The notes under the pieces are model-generated. The model ran no database searches and was not told the origin of the DNA. It saw only the letters and a program-made list of their open reading frames with translations. From Gp6-AA40 sp046732795 (GTDB lineage Bacteria; Acidobacteriota; Vicinamibacteria; Vicinamibacterales; UBA2999), in the NCBI GenBank assembly GCA_046732795.1, contig JBKPNV010000044.1, positions 28,137 through 92,136 of the forward strand: a stretch of 64,000 nt of DNA, written 5' to 3'. Below, one piece after another: positions 1 through 8,093 of the stretch. The position numbers were made by a program, and so were the translations under genes. Each line of letters begins with the position of its first letter. Position 1 is the first letter of the stretch.

Positions 1-707
1 GTTGCAACGAAATCTCGATCGGAAGAGGCGTCCATGCTGTTGGCCACGACGCGCGAAAACCCGAGCGTGCGAGCGAGCAGATCCGTGTCGATGCCGTAAC
101 TCGTACCCGCGATCGCGCCCGAACCGAGCGTCAACGAATCCGCTTCCTGCGCCGCAACGGCGAGGCGGGCGTGATCGCGCCGCAACGCTGAAGCGTGAGA
201 CAGGAAGAAATGGGCGACGAGGACCGGCTGCGCGCGGCGCAGGTGCGTGTAGGACGGCATCATCGCCGCACCCGCCTGTTCCGCCTGGTCGGCACACGCC
301 GCGACGAGGCGCACCACGCCGCGCTCAAGCAGTCCAATGCGCCGGCGCAGATACAGCCGCAGGTCGAGCGAGACTTGTTCGTTTCGCGAACGGCCGGTGT
401 GAAGCCGGCGGCCGGCATCACCAATGCGCTCCACGAGCTGACGCTCGACGAAGCTGTGCACGTCCTCATCTGGTCCCGACACCCAGGACGGATCGCGGCG
501 GCCCTGCTCGAGAATGTCGCCAAGCGCGGCAACGATGGCCGTCGCATCGTCAGAGGACAGCACGCCGGCGGCCGCGAGCGCTTGCGCCCACGCGATGCTC
601 CCCGTCACATCGTCTTCGAAGAGCGCGCGATCGAAACCGAACGAAATACCGAAGTCGAATGCCACCGGGTCGGGGGCAATGTCGAAGCGACCGGACCAGA
701 GCGTCAC
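1..707 (-). CDS. argH: argininosuccinate lyase, N-terminal part (cut by window edge)
   Basis: This is the N-terminal ~235 residues of argininosuccinate lyase, the last arginine enzyme, which splits argininosuccinate into arginine and fumarate in the cytoplasm. The translation opens LWSGRF and has the family's FDFGISFGFDRALFEDD-like start. It goes on to the conserved VHSFVERQL, HTGRSRNEQV and LRRAQPV blocks, which are substrate-binding signatures of the fumarase/aspartase superfamily. I start it at GTG 707, because that codon overlaps the argG stop (GTGA, 704-707), which means translational coupling. The gene runs off the left edge, so the catalytic serine loop near the C-terminus cannot be checked. 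It is third in the leftward argR-argG-argH unit. The frame is intact over everything visible. Confidence 0.95.
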   Translation of the reverse strand, partial: MTLWSGRFDIAPDPVAFDFGISFGFDRALFEDDVTGSIAWAQALAAAGVLSSDDATAIVAALGDILEQGRRDPSWVSGPDEDVHSFVERQLVERIGDAGRRLHTGRSRNEQVSLDLRLYLRRRIGLLERGVVRLVAACADQAEQAGAAMMPSYTHLRRAQPVLVAHFFLSHASALRRDHARLAVAAQEADSLTLGSGAIAGTSYGIDTDLLARTLGFSRVVANSMDASSDRDFVA

Positions 708-1588
708 GCGAGTCGCCCCACTTCTGCGTCGTTCAACACCGTGCACCCGCCATCCAGCACCGACAGATGCACGACGCCCGTGCGGCCGGTAAGCGCGGCG
801 TGCGCGGTGTGCAGGACCATCGCCGCTGGCGCATCGTAGACGACGGTACGGCCGTTGCGGCTGCTCTCGAGACGACCGACTCCATACCGGCCCGCAATAA
901 GGGCGAGGCTTTCCACCAGTTCCACCGGGGGCATCGGCACCTCGTTGATGGACACCGGCATGCCGCTCTCGAAGCCGATCGCCAGACGGGCCGATTCGGC
1001 GGGCTTGGCGGTGGCTCGCTCCAGTGTCTCCTCGGGCCGCCCCTCCATATCGTGGAAGCTAATCATTCGCCCCCAGAGACTCTGTTCGATCCGGCAATCC
1101 GGGTCGGGCGGGCGCCGGGGCGCAATGCCGCGGGCACGCGCAAACGCGTCCAACTCGCTCCCCTTCATCTGCCACTCGCGTGCCGGGGCGGCGATGGACA
1201 CGCGCGAATCCAGCGACTGGAGGGCCGCGTCAATCGCTGCGTCGCGTGAGGCATGCGCGACCACGGACGTACCTTCGATGCGGGCAACCTCGAGAAGCTT
1301 GCGCGCAATGAGAGGACGCGTGAACTCGCCGATGAGCGGTCCCTCGTCGAGCGGACCACGAGCCAGCGACGGCAGCAGGAACTCGCGCACGAGCTCTTCA
1401 CGGGCGTCAATGGCATGCGCCCGCGACGCGCCGCACGACAGCGCGCGCGCGCGAATCGCGCCAAGGTCCTCGCCTTGACCGACATCGAGCGTCACCGTCA
1501 CGACCTCGGCGCCACGAGTCTCCCGCAACCAGTGGATTGCGTTCGAGGAAACAAATCCCCCCGAATAGGCCAGCACAATCGTGTTCAT
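704..1588 (-). CDS. argG: divergent, shortened argininosuccinate synthase-like protein
   Basis: By position and sequence this is argininosuccinate synthase, which joins citrulline and aspartate at the expense of ATP. The N-terminus LAYSGG, the TLDVGQGEDL block, the AREWQMKGSEL segment and INEVPM...ELVESLALIAGRYGVGR all follow the family. It has only 294 residues against about 400 usually, and ends just after the AGRYGVGR and YDAP...VLHTAHA segments, so the C-terminal oligomerisation region is missing. The PP-loop SGGLDTS reads SGGFVSS (residues 9-15). The citrulline/aspartate loop, normally GCTGKGNDQ, reads AHASRDAAID around residues 110-120. The ORF is nevertheless intact, starts at an ATG overlapping the argR stop (ATGA) and overlaps argH. 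It may be a compact variant enzyme or a degenerate paralogue with a second argG elsewhere. Confidence 0.8.
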   Translation of the reverse strand: MNTIVLAYSGGFVSSNAIHWLRETRGAEVVTVTLDVGQGEDLGAIRARALSCGASRAHAIDAREELVREFLLPSLARGPLDEGPLIGEFTRPLIARKLLEVARIEGTSVVAHASRDAAIDAALQSLDSRVSIAAPAREWQMKGSELDAFARARGIAPRRPPDPDCRIEQSLWGRMISFHDMEGRPEETLERATAKPAESARLAIGFESGMPVSINEVPMPPVELVESLALIAGRYGVGRLESSRNGRTVVYDAPAAMVLHTAHAALTGRTGVVHLSVLDGGCTVLNDAEVGRLA

Positions 1589-2037
1589 CCCTGCGACATC
1601 TCCTCGAGGCGCTTCACGAGCGTCCGCGCACGCCGCGCGTCCGGCGCGATGATGAGAATCGTGTCTTCCCCCGCGAGCGTTCCGACGACATCAGGCAACT
1701 CCGCGCTGTCGAGCGCTGCGCACAACGACTGCGCGTGTCCGAGTCCGGTGCGCAGCAGCACGAGTTGCTGGACCCGATCGATGCGCCGGAGCTGCGAGGT
1801 CAGCGCCCGCTGCAGCAACGCTTTGGCCGTGTGTCCGTTCGAGTCCACCCTGCCCTGCGTCTGATAGGCGCCGTCCAATCCGCCCTTCACGAGGCCCAGT
1901 TCGCGAATATCGCGCGAGAGCGTGGCCTGCGTCACATCGAACCCGGACGCTTTGATCAGGCGCCGCAGCTGCTCCTGGTTCCTGACCGGTTCCTGCCGGA
2001 CGATGTCGAGGATGGCGGTCTGTCGTCTCGCTTTCAT
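1585..2037 (-). CDS. argR: arginine repressor ArgR
   Basis: ArgR is the hexameric arginine-sensing repressor. The 150-residue protein starts MKARRQTAILDIV, a winged-helix DNA-binding N-domain with the typical VTQATLSRDIRELGLVK recognition helix. The C-terminal oligomerisation and arginine-binding domain contains VVGTLAGEDTILIIAPD, where the GT..GEDT motif contacts arginine. I use ATG 2037 rather than an upstream in-frame start at 2082, because family members begin at this point. It heads the leftward argR-argG-argH unit and its stop overlaps the argG start. The likely operator is the palindrome at 2093-2114, which would let it repress both its own unit and the divergent argC operon. Confidence 0.93.
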   Translation of the reverse strand: MKARRQTAILDIVRQEPVRNQEQLRRLIKASGFDVTQATLSRDIRELGLVKGGLDGAYQTQGRVDSNGHTAKALLQRALTSQLRRIDRVQQLVLLRTGLGHAQSLCAALDSAELPDVVGTLAGEDTILIIAPDARRARTLVKRLEEMSQG

Positions 2038-2085
2038 CGTCGTGTCGCTCGCGTGCGGTCCAAGGAGAACAGGATAGCGCAAACC

Positions 2086-2114
2086 TTGACTGTTTATACA
2101 TTCGAATGTATAAA
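2086..2114 (+). promoter_or_regulatory. argC operon promoter
   Basis: A sigma-70 style promoter is readable here: -35 TTGACT at 2086-2091, a 17-base spacer, and -10 TATAAA at 2109-2114. Transcription would start near 2121, giving a leader of about 20 bases before the argC ATG at 2141. The palindrome at 2093-2114 covers the spacer and the -10, as expected for a repressible promoter. Assigned by sequence match only. Confidence 0.7.
2093..2114. promoter_or_regulatory. ARG box / ArgR operator
   Basis: This is a perfect 22-base palindrome with arm TTTATACATTC and its exact complement, centred between 2103 and 2104. Its core ATTCGAAT resembles the AT-rich, ATTCA-like half-sites of known ARG boxes. 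It lies in the divergent argR/argC intergenic region and overlaps the argC -10. That makes ArgR the obvious ligand, although binding is inferred. Confidence 0.75.
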
Positions 2115-2140
2115 TATTCTTTGCCGTTGCGCTGGATACA

Positions 2141-3178
2141 ATGGCCCTTACGACACCTCTCGAACGTGACCGCGCCGACGCCGCAGATATCCGCCTGACG
2201 CGGGTCGCGATTGCCGGCGCAACCGGCTATGCGGGTCAGGAACTCGTGCGCCTCCTGGCGCGGCATCCGCGGGTGACGCTGACGGCGGCGATGTCATCGG
2301 GTGCCACCAGCACGCCACGGCCGCTGCCGGCATTGGCGCGCATCTGGGACGGCGCCGTTCAACCGCTCGACGTCGATCGCCTGACGGCCGAGGCCGAAGT
2401 CATTTTCCTCGCGCTCCCCGAAGCGGCCTCGGCGGAGGTGGCGCCCAGGCTCCTGGAGCGCGGCGTCCGCGTCATCGATCTGTCGGGTGCTTTTCGCATT
2501 CGCAACAGTTCCGATCGCCAGCGCTGGTATCCGGCGACCGCCAGCCTTCCCGAGGGCACGGTCTACGGGCTCACGGAAGGTCGCCAGGCGGAGATTCGCC
2601 GTGCGCGGCTCGTCTCCAACCCTGGCTGCTATCCGACGGCCGCGCTACTGGCGCTCGACCCGCTGCATCGCGCAGGCCTGCTGACTGGCCCTGTCGTTGT
2701 CGACGCGAAGTCCGGCGTCTCCGGAGCGGGCAAGACGCCGTCAGAGCGCACGCACTTTTCCGAGAATCACGGCAGCGTCGCCGCGTATTCGATATTCCAG
2801 CATCGCCACACGGCGGAGATTGAACAGGAACTCGGTGCACCCGTCACCTTCGTTCCACATCTGGTGCCGCTCGATCGCGGGATTCTCGAAACGATCTACG
2901 CGTCGCCGACTCCCGGCACAACCGAGCAGCAGATCTCCGATGCACTGGCCGGCGCATACGCGGAGGCGCCGTTCGTGCGTCTGACTGGCGGAGCGTTGCC
3001 CGAGATCAAGCACGTGGCGCACACCAACTTCTGTGACATCGGCTGGAAGGTCGATACCCAACGCGACCGCATCGTGCTGGTGGCGGTGATCGACAACCTG
3101 CTCAAGGGCGCGGCCGGGTCCGCTGTGCAGAACCTCAATGTGATGCTCGGGCTCGACGAACGAACGGGGCTGATATGA
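2141..3178 (+). CDS. argC: N-acetyl-gamma-glutamyl-phosphate reductase
   Basis: ArgC reduces N-acetylglutamyl phosphate to the semialdehyde with NADPH, the third step of the acetyl route to ornithine. The 345-residue protein has the Rossmann motif GATGYAG at residues 26-32. The catalytic cysteine is C163 in SNPGCYPTA, which is the family signature. The C-terminal dimerisation part follows with the FVPHLVPLDRG segment. It is first in a six-gene rightward arg operon, behind a promoter and ARG box. Its stop overlaps the argB start (ATGA at 3175-3178). The roughly 15 extra N-terminal residues before the Rossmann strand are not conserved, so a slightly later start is possible. Confidence 0.95.
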   Translation: MALTTPLERDRADAADIRLTRVAIAGATGYAGQELVRLLARHPRVTLTAAMSSGATSTPRPLPALARIWDGAVQPLDVDRLTAEAEVIFLALPEAASAEVAPRLLERGVRVIDLSGAFRIRNSSDRQRWYPATASLPEGTVYGLTEGRQAEIRRARLVSNPGCYPTAALLALDPLHRAGLLTGPVVVDAKSGVSGAGKTPSERTHFSENHGSVAAYSIFQHRHTAEIEQELGAPVTFVPHLVPLDRGILETIYASPTPGTTEQQISDALAGAYAEAPFVRLTGGALPEIKHVAHTNFCDIGWKVDTQRDRIVLVAVIDNLLKGAAGSAVQNLNVMLGLDERTGLI

Positions 3179-4074
3179 CACCGGGTGTGATTTCCGGTAA
3201 CCGACGGCCAAAGATCACGGCTAAGGCACCGCAGGCAACTGCAGGCAAAAAGCGAGCGGAAATCACACCCGGTGTGCTGGTTCTGAAACTCGGTGGGGAG
3301 CTGCTCGAAGTACCCGAGGACCTCGCTGCGATTGCGAAAGCGATAGCGAAGCTCGCCGAGCACGCGTCGCTGGTCGTCGTTCATGGCGGCGGTCGGGAGA
3401 TCGACTCCGCGCTCAATGCGGCGGGCATCCCCAGACAGCAGATCGATGGCCTGCGAGTCACGGACTCCCGGACGCTCGACGTAGTCGTCTCCGTACTCGC
3501 CGGCGCCATCAATACGCGACTGGTCGCGGCGGTGCGGCGCGCGGGTGCATCCCCTGTCGGCTTGACCGGTGCCGACGCCACCGTCGCGACGGTGAAGCGC
3601 GCCGCGCCGATCGTCACCGTCAGCGGTGATCGCGTCGATCTTGGGTTGGTGGGCGCCCCGGTTCGCAACGGCACACCGCGCCTGCTGACCGATCTGGTGG
3701 CGCAGGGGTACGTGCCCATCATCGCGTGCATTGGCGCCACGCGCGACGGCCAGCTGCTGAACGTGAATGCCGACACGCTGGCTTCGCATCTTGCGTCGGC
3801 GCTTCGGGCCACCCGGCTCGTGATCGCCGGCGGGACCGCGGGAGTGCTCGACGAGCTCGGGCAAACGATCGAGCGACTCACTGTCCGCGACGCCGCGCGC
3901 CTGGTGAAGACGGGCACGGCCAACAAGGGCATGGTGGCAAAGCTGCAGGCGTGTCGCGCAGCGTTGCAGGCGGGTGTCGGCGATGTCGTCATCGCCGACG
4001 GCAGGAAGACTCGGCTCGCCACCCTGGCCGATTCCTCCGCGCGGCTCACAGGGTGCACGCAGGTGGTGCGATGA
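3175..4074 (+). CDS. argB: acetylglutamate kinase with repeat-derived N-terminus
   Basis: ArgB phosphorylates N-acetylglutamate and is the usual control point of the pathway. The amino-acid kinase fold is clear: KLGG with K38, HGGG at 70-73, R94 in GLRVTD, NVNAD at 196-200 and the ATP-site segment NKGMVAKL near 250. The canonical protein would begin at about residue 34 (VLVLKLGG). The first ~33 codons are instead a 98-base inverted repeat (3178-3275) found elsewhere in the window, giving the peptide ends TPGVISG and EITPGV. The ATG overlaps the argC stop and no better start lies closer to the kinase domain, so the extension is probably translated. The end overlaps argD. Whether the tail alters arginine feedback is unknown. 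Confidence 0.93.
   Translation: MTPGVISGNRRPKITAKAPQATAGKKRAEITPGVLVLKLGGELLEVPEDLAAIAKAIAKLAEHASLVVVHGGGREIDSALNAAGIPRQQIDGLRVTDSRTLDVVVSVLAGAINTRLVAAVRRAGASPVGLTGADATVATVKRAAPIVTVSGDRVDLGLVGAPVRNGTPRLLTDLVAQGYVPIIACIGATRDGQLLNVNADTLASHLASALRATRLVIAGGTAGVLDELGQTIERLTVRDAARLVKTGTANKGMVAKLQACRAALQAGVGDVVIADGRKTRLATLADSSARLTGCTQVVR
3178..3275. repeat. inverted repeat, family 1 (ACACC..GGTGTGATT), copy A, inside argB
   Basis: Two perfect 19-base arms, ACACCGGGTGTGATTTCCG at 3178-3196 and its complement at 3257-3275, enclose 60 bases. Each arm also contains its own near-palindrome ACACC-x-GGTGT. A related copy lies at 40563-40612. Here the element is read in frame as the N-terminus of ArgB. The layout resembles mobile REP/BIME-type elements, but no transposase partner is visible in the window. 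Confidence 0.85.
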
Positions 4075-5285
4075 AAACGACTTTTGACAGCATACAAACG
4101 CGAGAGTCCCAGTACGTCCTTCACACCTACCGCCGCCAGCCGGTGGCGTTCGTGCGAGGGAAGGGCCCGCGTTTGTACGATGTTGACGGCCGTGAGTACC
4201 TCGATTTGGTGTCCGGCATCGGTGTGGCCTCGTTGGGTCATGCCCACCCGGGTCTGGCCGCGGCGATAGCGGATCAAGCGATGACGCTGCTGCACACCTC
4301 GAACCTGTACTATCACCCGTTCCAGGCGGAGGCCGCCGCGCGTTTGGCGACGCTCTCCGGCTTGTCACGCGCGTTCTTCTGCAACAGCGGCACTGAGGCC
4401 AACGAAGCCTGCCTCAAGTTTGCGCGACGCTACTGGTATACGCAGGGAGTCAAGGAACGCACCGCATTTGTCGCAGTCGAGCACGCGTTCGCGGGTCGTA
4501 CGATGGGCGCGTTGTCGGTGACGTACGACGAACACTACCGCACACCGTTCGAGCCGCTGCTCGGGCCCGTCACATTCGTCGACCCCAACTCTCCCGACGC
4601 GCTGTACACGGCGGTCAACGAGAACACGGCCGCCGTCATTGCCGAACCCATTCGAGGGGAAGGCGGTGTCCGACCGCTGCCGCGCGCGTTCTCCGACGCG
4701 ATCGCCGATGTCTGCCGTCGCACGGGGACTCTGCTCATCGCCGACGAGGTGCAGACAGGGCTCGGCCGAACGGGCCATCCTTTCCATTTCCGGGCACTCG
4801 GATGGGCGCCGGATTTGGTGTCGGTAGGAAAGGCGCTTGGTTCGGGTGTTCCGGTGGGCGCGGCGCTGGTCGCCGAACGGGTCGCCGCCACCATCTCGAC
4901 GGGAGATCACGGTAGTACCTACGGCGGAAATCTTCTCGCCACGCGTGCCGCCGCATTCTTCCTGGAAGAACTCATGGACCGCGGTCTGATCGACCACGTG
5001 CGCTCGGTTGGCGATCATCTCGAGCAACAACTGCGGACCTTGGCGCTCAAGCACCCGGTCATCGTGGAAGTGCGCGGGGCCGGCTTGATGCGCGGCATTG
5101 AGCTTCGCATCGATGCGGGCCCGGTCGTCGACCTGGCGCGGGAACGAGGCCTGCTCGTCAATCGCACCAACGAGAAAGTCGTTCGGCTGCTGCCGCCCCT
5201 GACGATCTCGGCAGCCGATCTCGATCAGGGGATCAGCATTCTCGATGAGGTTTTGGCGGCAGTCCCCGCCGAGGTGCACGCATGA
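4071..5285 (+). CDS. argD: acetylornithine aminotransferase
   Basis: ArgD is a class-III PLP aminotransferase that converts N-acetylglutamate semialdehyde to N-acetylornithine with glutamate as amino donor. In the 404-residue product the cofactor-binding NSGTEANEA is at 105-113. The acidic PLP partner is D225 in ADEVQ, and the Schiff-base lysine is K254 in SVGKALGSG. The family signature GHAHP is near residue 57. I start it at ATG 4071, which overlaps the argB stop (ATGA); the frame is open further upstream, but that part is only the argB shadow. It overlaps the following GNAT gene by four bases. Lysine-pathway use (DapC activity) is common in this family and cannot be excluded. Confidence 0.95.
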   Translation: MKTTFDSIQTRESQYVLHTYRRQPVAFVRGKGPRLYDVDGREYLDLVSGIGVASLGHAHPGLAAAIADQAMTLLHTSNLYYHPFQAEAAARLATLSGLSRAFFCNSGTEANEACLKFARRYWYTQGVKERTAFVAVEHAFAGRTMGALSVTYDEHYRTPFEPLLGPVTFVDPNSPDALYTAVNENTAAVIAEPIRGEGGVRPLPRAFSDAIADVCRRTGTLLIADEVQTGLGRTGHPFHFRALGWAPDLVSVGKALGSGVPVGAALVAERVAATISTGDHGSTYGGNLLATRAAAFFLEELMDRGLIDHVRSVGDHLEQQLRTLALKHPVIVEVRGAGLMRGIELRIDAGPVVDLARERGLLVNRTNEKVVRLLPPLTISAADLDQGISILDEVLAAVPAEVHA

Positions 5286-5875
5286 ACACGATGTCGCTGG
5301 TTGATCCTCACGACTCGAAGTCCATGCCGCAGGCCACCGGAGTCACGGTTGCGGAAACGCACGACACGGCTGGCGAGGTGACGATCCGCACGGCACGCGA
5401 GTCGGACGTCGACGCGATCTATCGGCTCGTGTTCGAGCACGTGGCCGAAGGACGCCTTCTGCCGAGAAGTCGTGATGAGATCACGAGTCGCATCGGGCGT
5501 TTCGTGGTGGCTGTCGACTGCGGGCACGTGGTCGGGTCTGCCGACCTGGCACCCTTGAGCCGGCGCGTCGCCGAAGTGCGTTCACTGGTCGTGGACGACG
5601 GTGTCCGCTCCTGTGGAATCGGCCGGCAGCTCGTTCACGAACTGGAACGTCGGGCTGTCGTTTCAGGGTTCGAGACACTGGCGGCGTTCACGCATGCGCC
5701 GGGATACTTCGTCCACCTGGGCTTCTCGATCGTGCCGCACACGTGGATACCCGAGAAGATCGAAGCTGACTGCCGCACATGCTCCCAGTTCCGCCACTGC
5801 GGGCAATACGCGGTGATGCTGCCACTCATTCGCACGCACGCGGCGCGCGTGCCTTCCCAATGTGCTCATGCCTGA
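5282..5875 (+). CDS. argA: GNAT-type N-acetylglutamate synthase (short ArgA)
   Basis: This 197-residue protein is one GNAT domain, with acetyl-CoA binding motif A around residues 98-120 (VRSLVVDDGVRSCGIGRQL). Its C-terminal part contains DCRTCSQFRHC (three cysteines, 164-173), a pattern usual in the short stand-alone N-acetylglutamate synthases that replace classical kinase-fused ArgA. It would acetylate glutamate to prime the cycle, while argJ next door recycles the acetyl group. The first ~35 residues are poorly conserved, and the start was chosen because ATG 5282 overlaps the argD stop. The 3' end overlaps argJ by 14 bases. Specificity for glutamate is inferred from operon position. Confidence 0.85.
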   Translation: MNTMSLVDPHDSKSMPQATGVTVAETHDTAGEVTIRTARESDVDAIYRLVFEHVAEGRLLPRSRDEITSRIGRFVVAVDCGHVVGSADLAPLSRRVAEVRSLVVDDGVRSCGIGRQLVHELERRAVVSGFETLAAFTHAPGYFVHLGFSIVPHTWIPEKIEADCRTCSQFRHCGQYAVMLPLIRTHAARVPSQCAHA

Positions 5876-7106
5876 GGCATCGACTCTCCGTGACGTCACT
5901 CTCACACCGGTTCACGGCGGCGTCACCGCGCCGCAAGGCTTCCGGTCCGCGGCGCTGCACTGTGGCATCAAGGCTGCCGCGCAGGCCCTTGATCTCACCG
6001 TGATTGCCGCGGACGGGAACGCCTCGGCAGCCGGACTCTTCACGACGAATCTCGCCCAGGCCGCACCGGTGCTGGTGTCCAGACAACATCTTCTGCGTAC
6101 CGGCGGAGTGGCGCGCGCCATCGTGGTCAACAGCGGCTGCGCGAATGCGTGCACCGGCGAACACGGTTTGTCGGACGCGACACGCATGGCGACCGAGGTC
6201 GCGACCGCGCTTTCATGCGACCCTGCTCTGGTACTGGTCGCGTCTACGGGGGTCATCGGCGTCAACCTGAAGATGGATCGTGTGTCGTCCGGGATACGCG
6301 CCGCTATTTCCGATCTTGCTCGAGGTAAAGGAAGCGAGACGGCCCGCGCGATCATGACGACCGATCCCTTTCCCAAGGAGTACGCGGTCACGGTTCAGAC
6401 CGCGCGGGGATCGTTCATCGTCGGTGGCACGGCCAAGGGCTCCGGGATGATCGAGCCCAACATGGCGACGATGCTCGGCTTCCTCACGACTGATGCCCGC
6501 GTGGCTCCGGCATTGCTGGACCGCGCGTTGCGGGAGTCGGGCCGCGATACGTTCAATGCCATCACCGTCGACGGCGAGTGCTCGACGAATGACTCGCTGT
6601 TTGCCCTGGCATCCGGTGCCAGTGGTGTCAGCGTCGATGAGGAGCTCTACCCCGCGCTCCTCGAAGCATTTTTGACAGTGTCGAGGGAGTTGGCTGTCGG
6701 CATCGTCCGCGGCGGCGAGGGCGCGACGAAACTGATCAGCGTGAACGTTCGCAACGCGCGAAGCGTCGACGATGCGAGGCGGGTTGCGAGGACGATCGCA
6801 AACTCGCCGCTCGTCAAGACGGCGGTGCATGGTGCCGACCCCAACTGGGGCCGCATCGTCGCTGCCGCAGGGCGCGCGGGCGTGAAGTTCGACGTGCAGC
6901 GGGCCACGGTGCATGTAGGCGGAGTGCTCTTGTTCGAGAACGGGCTGCCACACGATGATGCCGCGCCGCTGGCCGCTGAGCACCTGAAGGGCACTGAAAT
7001 CGATATCGAGGTCAACCTGGGAACCGGCGGACATGGCTCGGCGACCATCTGGACCTGTGATCTGAGCGCCGAGTACGTCCGGATCAACGGCGAGTATCGA
7101 ACGTAA
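5862..7106 (+). CDS. argJ: bifunctional glutamate N-acetyltransferase / ornithine acetyltransferase
   Basis: ArgJ moves the acetyl group from acetylornithine to glutamate, making the pathway cyclic. The 414-residue precursor self-cleaves before a threonine nucleophile. That site is visible as KGSGMIEPNMATMLGF, with the catalytic threonine T203. The VVNSGCANACTG block (about 88-99) and the late HGADPNWGRI segment are conserved family signatures. Translation could begin at GTG 5862 or ATG 5868; both lie inside the 3' end of the preceding gene, so coupling is likely. Only one base separates its stop from the argF start. Presence of both argJ and a GNAT synthase suggests argJ may be monofunctional, but sequence alone does not decide this. 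Confidence 0.95.
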   Translation: MLMPEASTLRDVTLTPVHGGVTAPQGFRSAALHCGIKAAAQALDLTVIAADGNASAAGLFTTNLAQAAPVLVSRQHLLRTGGVARAIVVNSGCANACTGEHGLSDATRMATEVATALSCDPALVLVASTGVIGVNLKMDRVSSGIRAAISDLARGKGSETARAIMTTDPFPKEYAVTVQTARGSFIVGGTAKGSGMIEPNMATMLGFLTTDARVAPALLDRALRESGRDTFNAITVDGECSTNDSLFALASGASGVSVDEELYPALLEAFLTVSRELAVGIVRGGEGATKLISVNVRNARSVDDARRVARTIANSPLVKTAVHGADPNWGRIVAAAGRAGVKFDVQRATVHVGGVLLFENGLPHDDAAPLAAEHLKGTEIDIEVNLGTGGHGSATIWTCDLSAEYVRINGEYRT

Positions 7107-7107
7107 A

Positions 7108-8058
7108 ATGGATAGCGCTGCACCGGCCCGCTTCGCCAAGGACTTCCTGTCGATCCTCGATCTGTCCCCCGTCGATTTGGATCGGCTCCTGCGCATCTCG
7201 GCACAGATGAAGGCCGACCGGCGCCTGGGCCCGCAAGCACCATCGGCGACCGCGCTAGCGGGACTGCATGTCGCCTTGCTCTTCGAGAAGCCATCGTTGC
7301 GAACGCGCTCGACATTCGAAATCGCCGTCCGGGAGCTCGGCGGCGATACGCTCCATCTACCGGCGACGTTGGCGGAGGGCACACGCGAGCCGCTCCAGGA
7401 CATCGCCCGAAACCTGGAGCGATGGGTGCGAGCGCTCGTGATTCGAACCTTTGCACAGGAGAAGGCGGCGACCCTGGCTGCAGCAGGCCGCAATCTTCAC
7501 GTCATCAACGCGCTGACCGACGAGGAGCACCCCTGCCAGGCGCTGGCCGATGCCTTCACGCTGCGTGAGCATTGGGGAGAGTGTCGCGGACGCACGGTCG
7601 CCTTCGTCGGCGATGGAAACAATGTCGCCACATCGCTGGCGCAGGTCGCCTGCATGCTCGGCATCACGGTTCATGTGGCCTCCCCGCACGACTACGAGCT
7701 TCCGGATACGGTCGTAAACGACGTGAACCAGATCGCGAGAGACGGCGCCAGGATCCGTCGTTTCGAGGATCCTCGAGACGCTGTTGCCGGTGTCCACGCC
7801 GTGTACACGGATGTATGGGCATCGATGGGCGAAGAGGCAGAGGCGGAAGAGCGGCGGCGAGTCTTCGCGCCATATCAGGTGAACGGCGAACTCATGGCCG
7901 CCGCAGCACCAGGTGCGCTCTTCATGCACTGCCTGCCCGCCCATCGTGGCGAAGAGGTCACCTCAGACGTCATCGACTCATCGGTGTCGGTCGTCTTCGA
8001 TCAAGCCGAGAATCGACTCCACACGCAGAAGGCGTTGTTGTCGGTGCTGCTCGGATAA
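7108..8058 (+). CDS. argF: ornithine carbamoyltransferase
   Basis: ArgF makes citrulline from ornithine and carbamoyl phosphate. In the 316-residue protein the carbamoyl-phosphate loop is KPSLRTR at 61-67, a common Leu variant of STRTR. HPCQALAD lies at 141-148, the SMG ornithine loop at 239-241 (DVWASMGEE), and the catalytic HCLP at 274-277. The SMG loop and the presence of argJ favour true ornithine as substrate over the acetylornithine variant. It is the last arg gene of the rightward operon. The next gene starts 35 bases later in the same direction, so read-through is possible. Confidence 0.95.
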   Translation: MDSAAPARFAKDFLSILDLSPVDLDRLLRISAQMKADRRLGPQAPSATALAGLHVALLFEKPSLRTRSTFEIAVRELGGDTLHLPATLAEGTREPLQDIARNLERWVRALVIRTFAQEKAATLAAAGRNLHVINALTDEEHPCQALADAFTLREHWGECRGRTVAFVGDGNNVATSLAQVACMLGITVHVASPHDYELPDTVVNDVNQIARDGARIRRFEDPRDAVAGVHAVYTDVWASMGEEAEAEERRRVFAPYQVNGELMAAAAPGALFMHCLPAHRGEEVTSDVIDSSVSVVFDQAENRLHTQKALLSVLLG

Positions 8059-8093
8059 GCGGTGGAGACCGAAGACCGGCATAGAATTTCTCC

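Noticed and set aside
3726..4070. Upstream extension of argD
   Set aside because: The extra residues are the out-of-frame shadow of argB. ATG 4071 gives the family N-terminus and overlaps the argB stop.
2896..4368. Long open frame on the minus strand opposite argC, argB and argD
   Set aside because: It is an antisense shadow of three clearly conserved genes in high-GC DNA. The translation is Arg/Pro/His-rich with no family motif.
7108..8058. N-acetylornithine carbamoyltransferase instead of argF
   Set aside because: The SMG loop is present and argJ supplies free ornithine, so the ordinary enzyme fits better.
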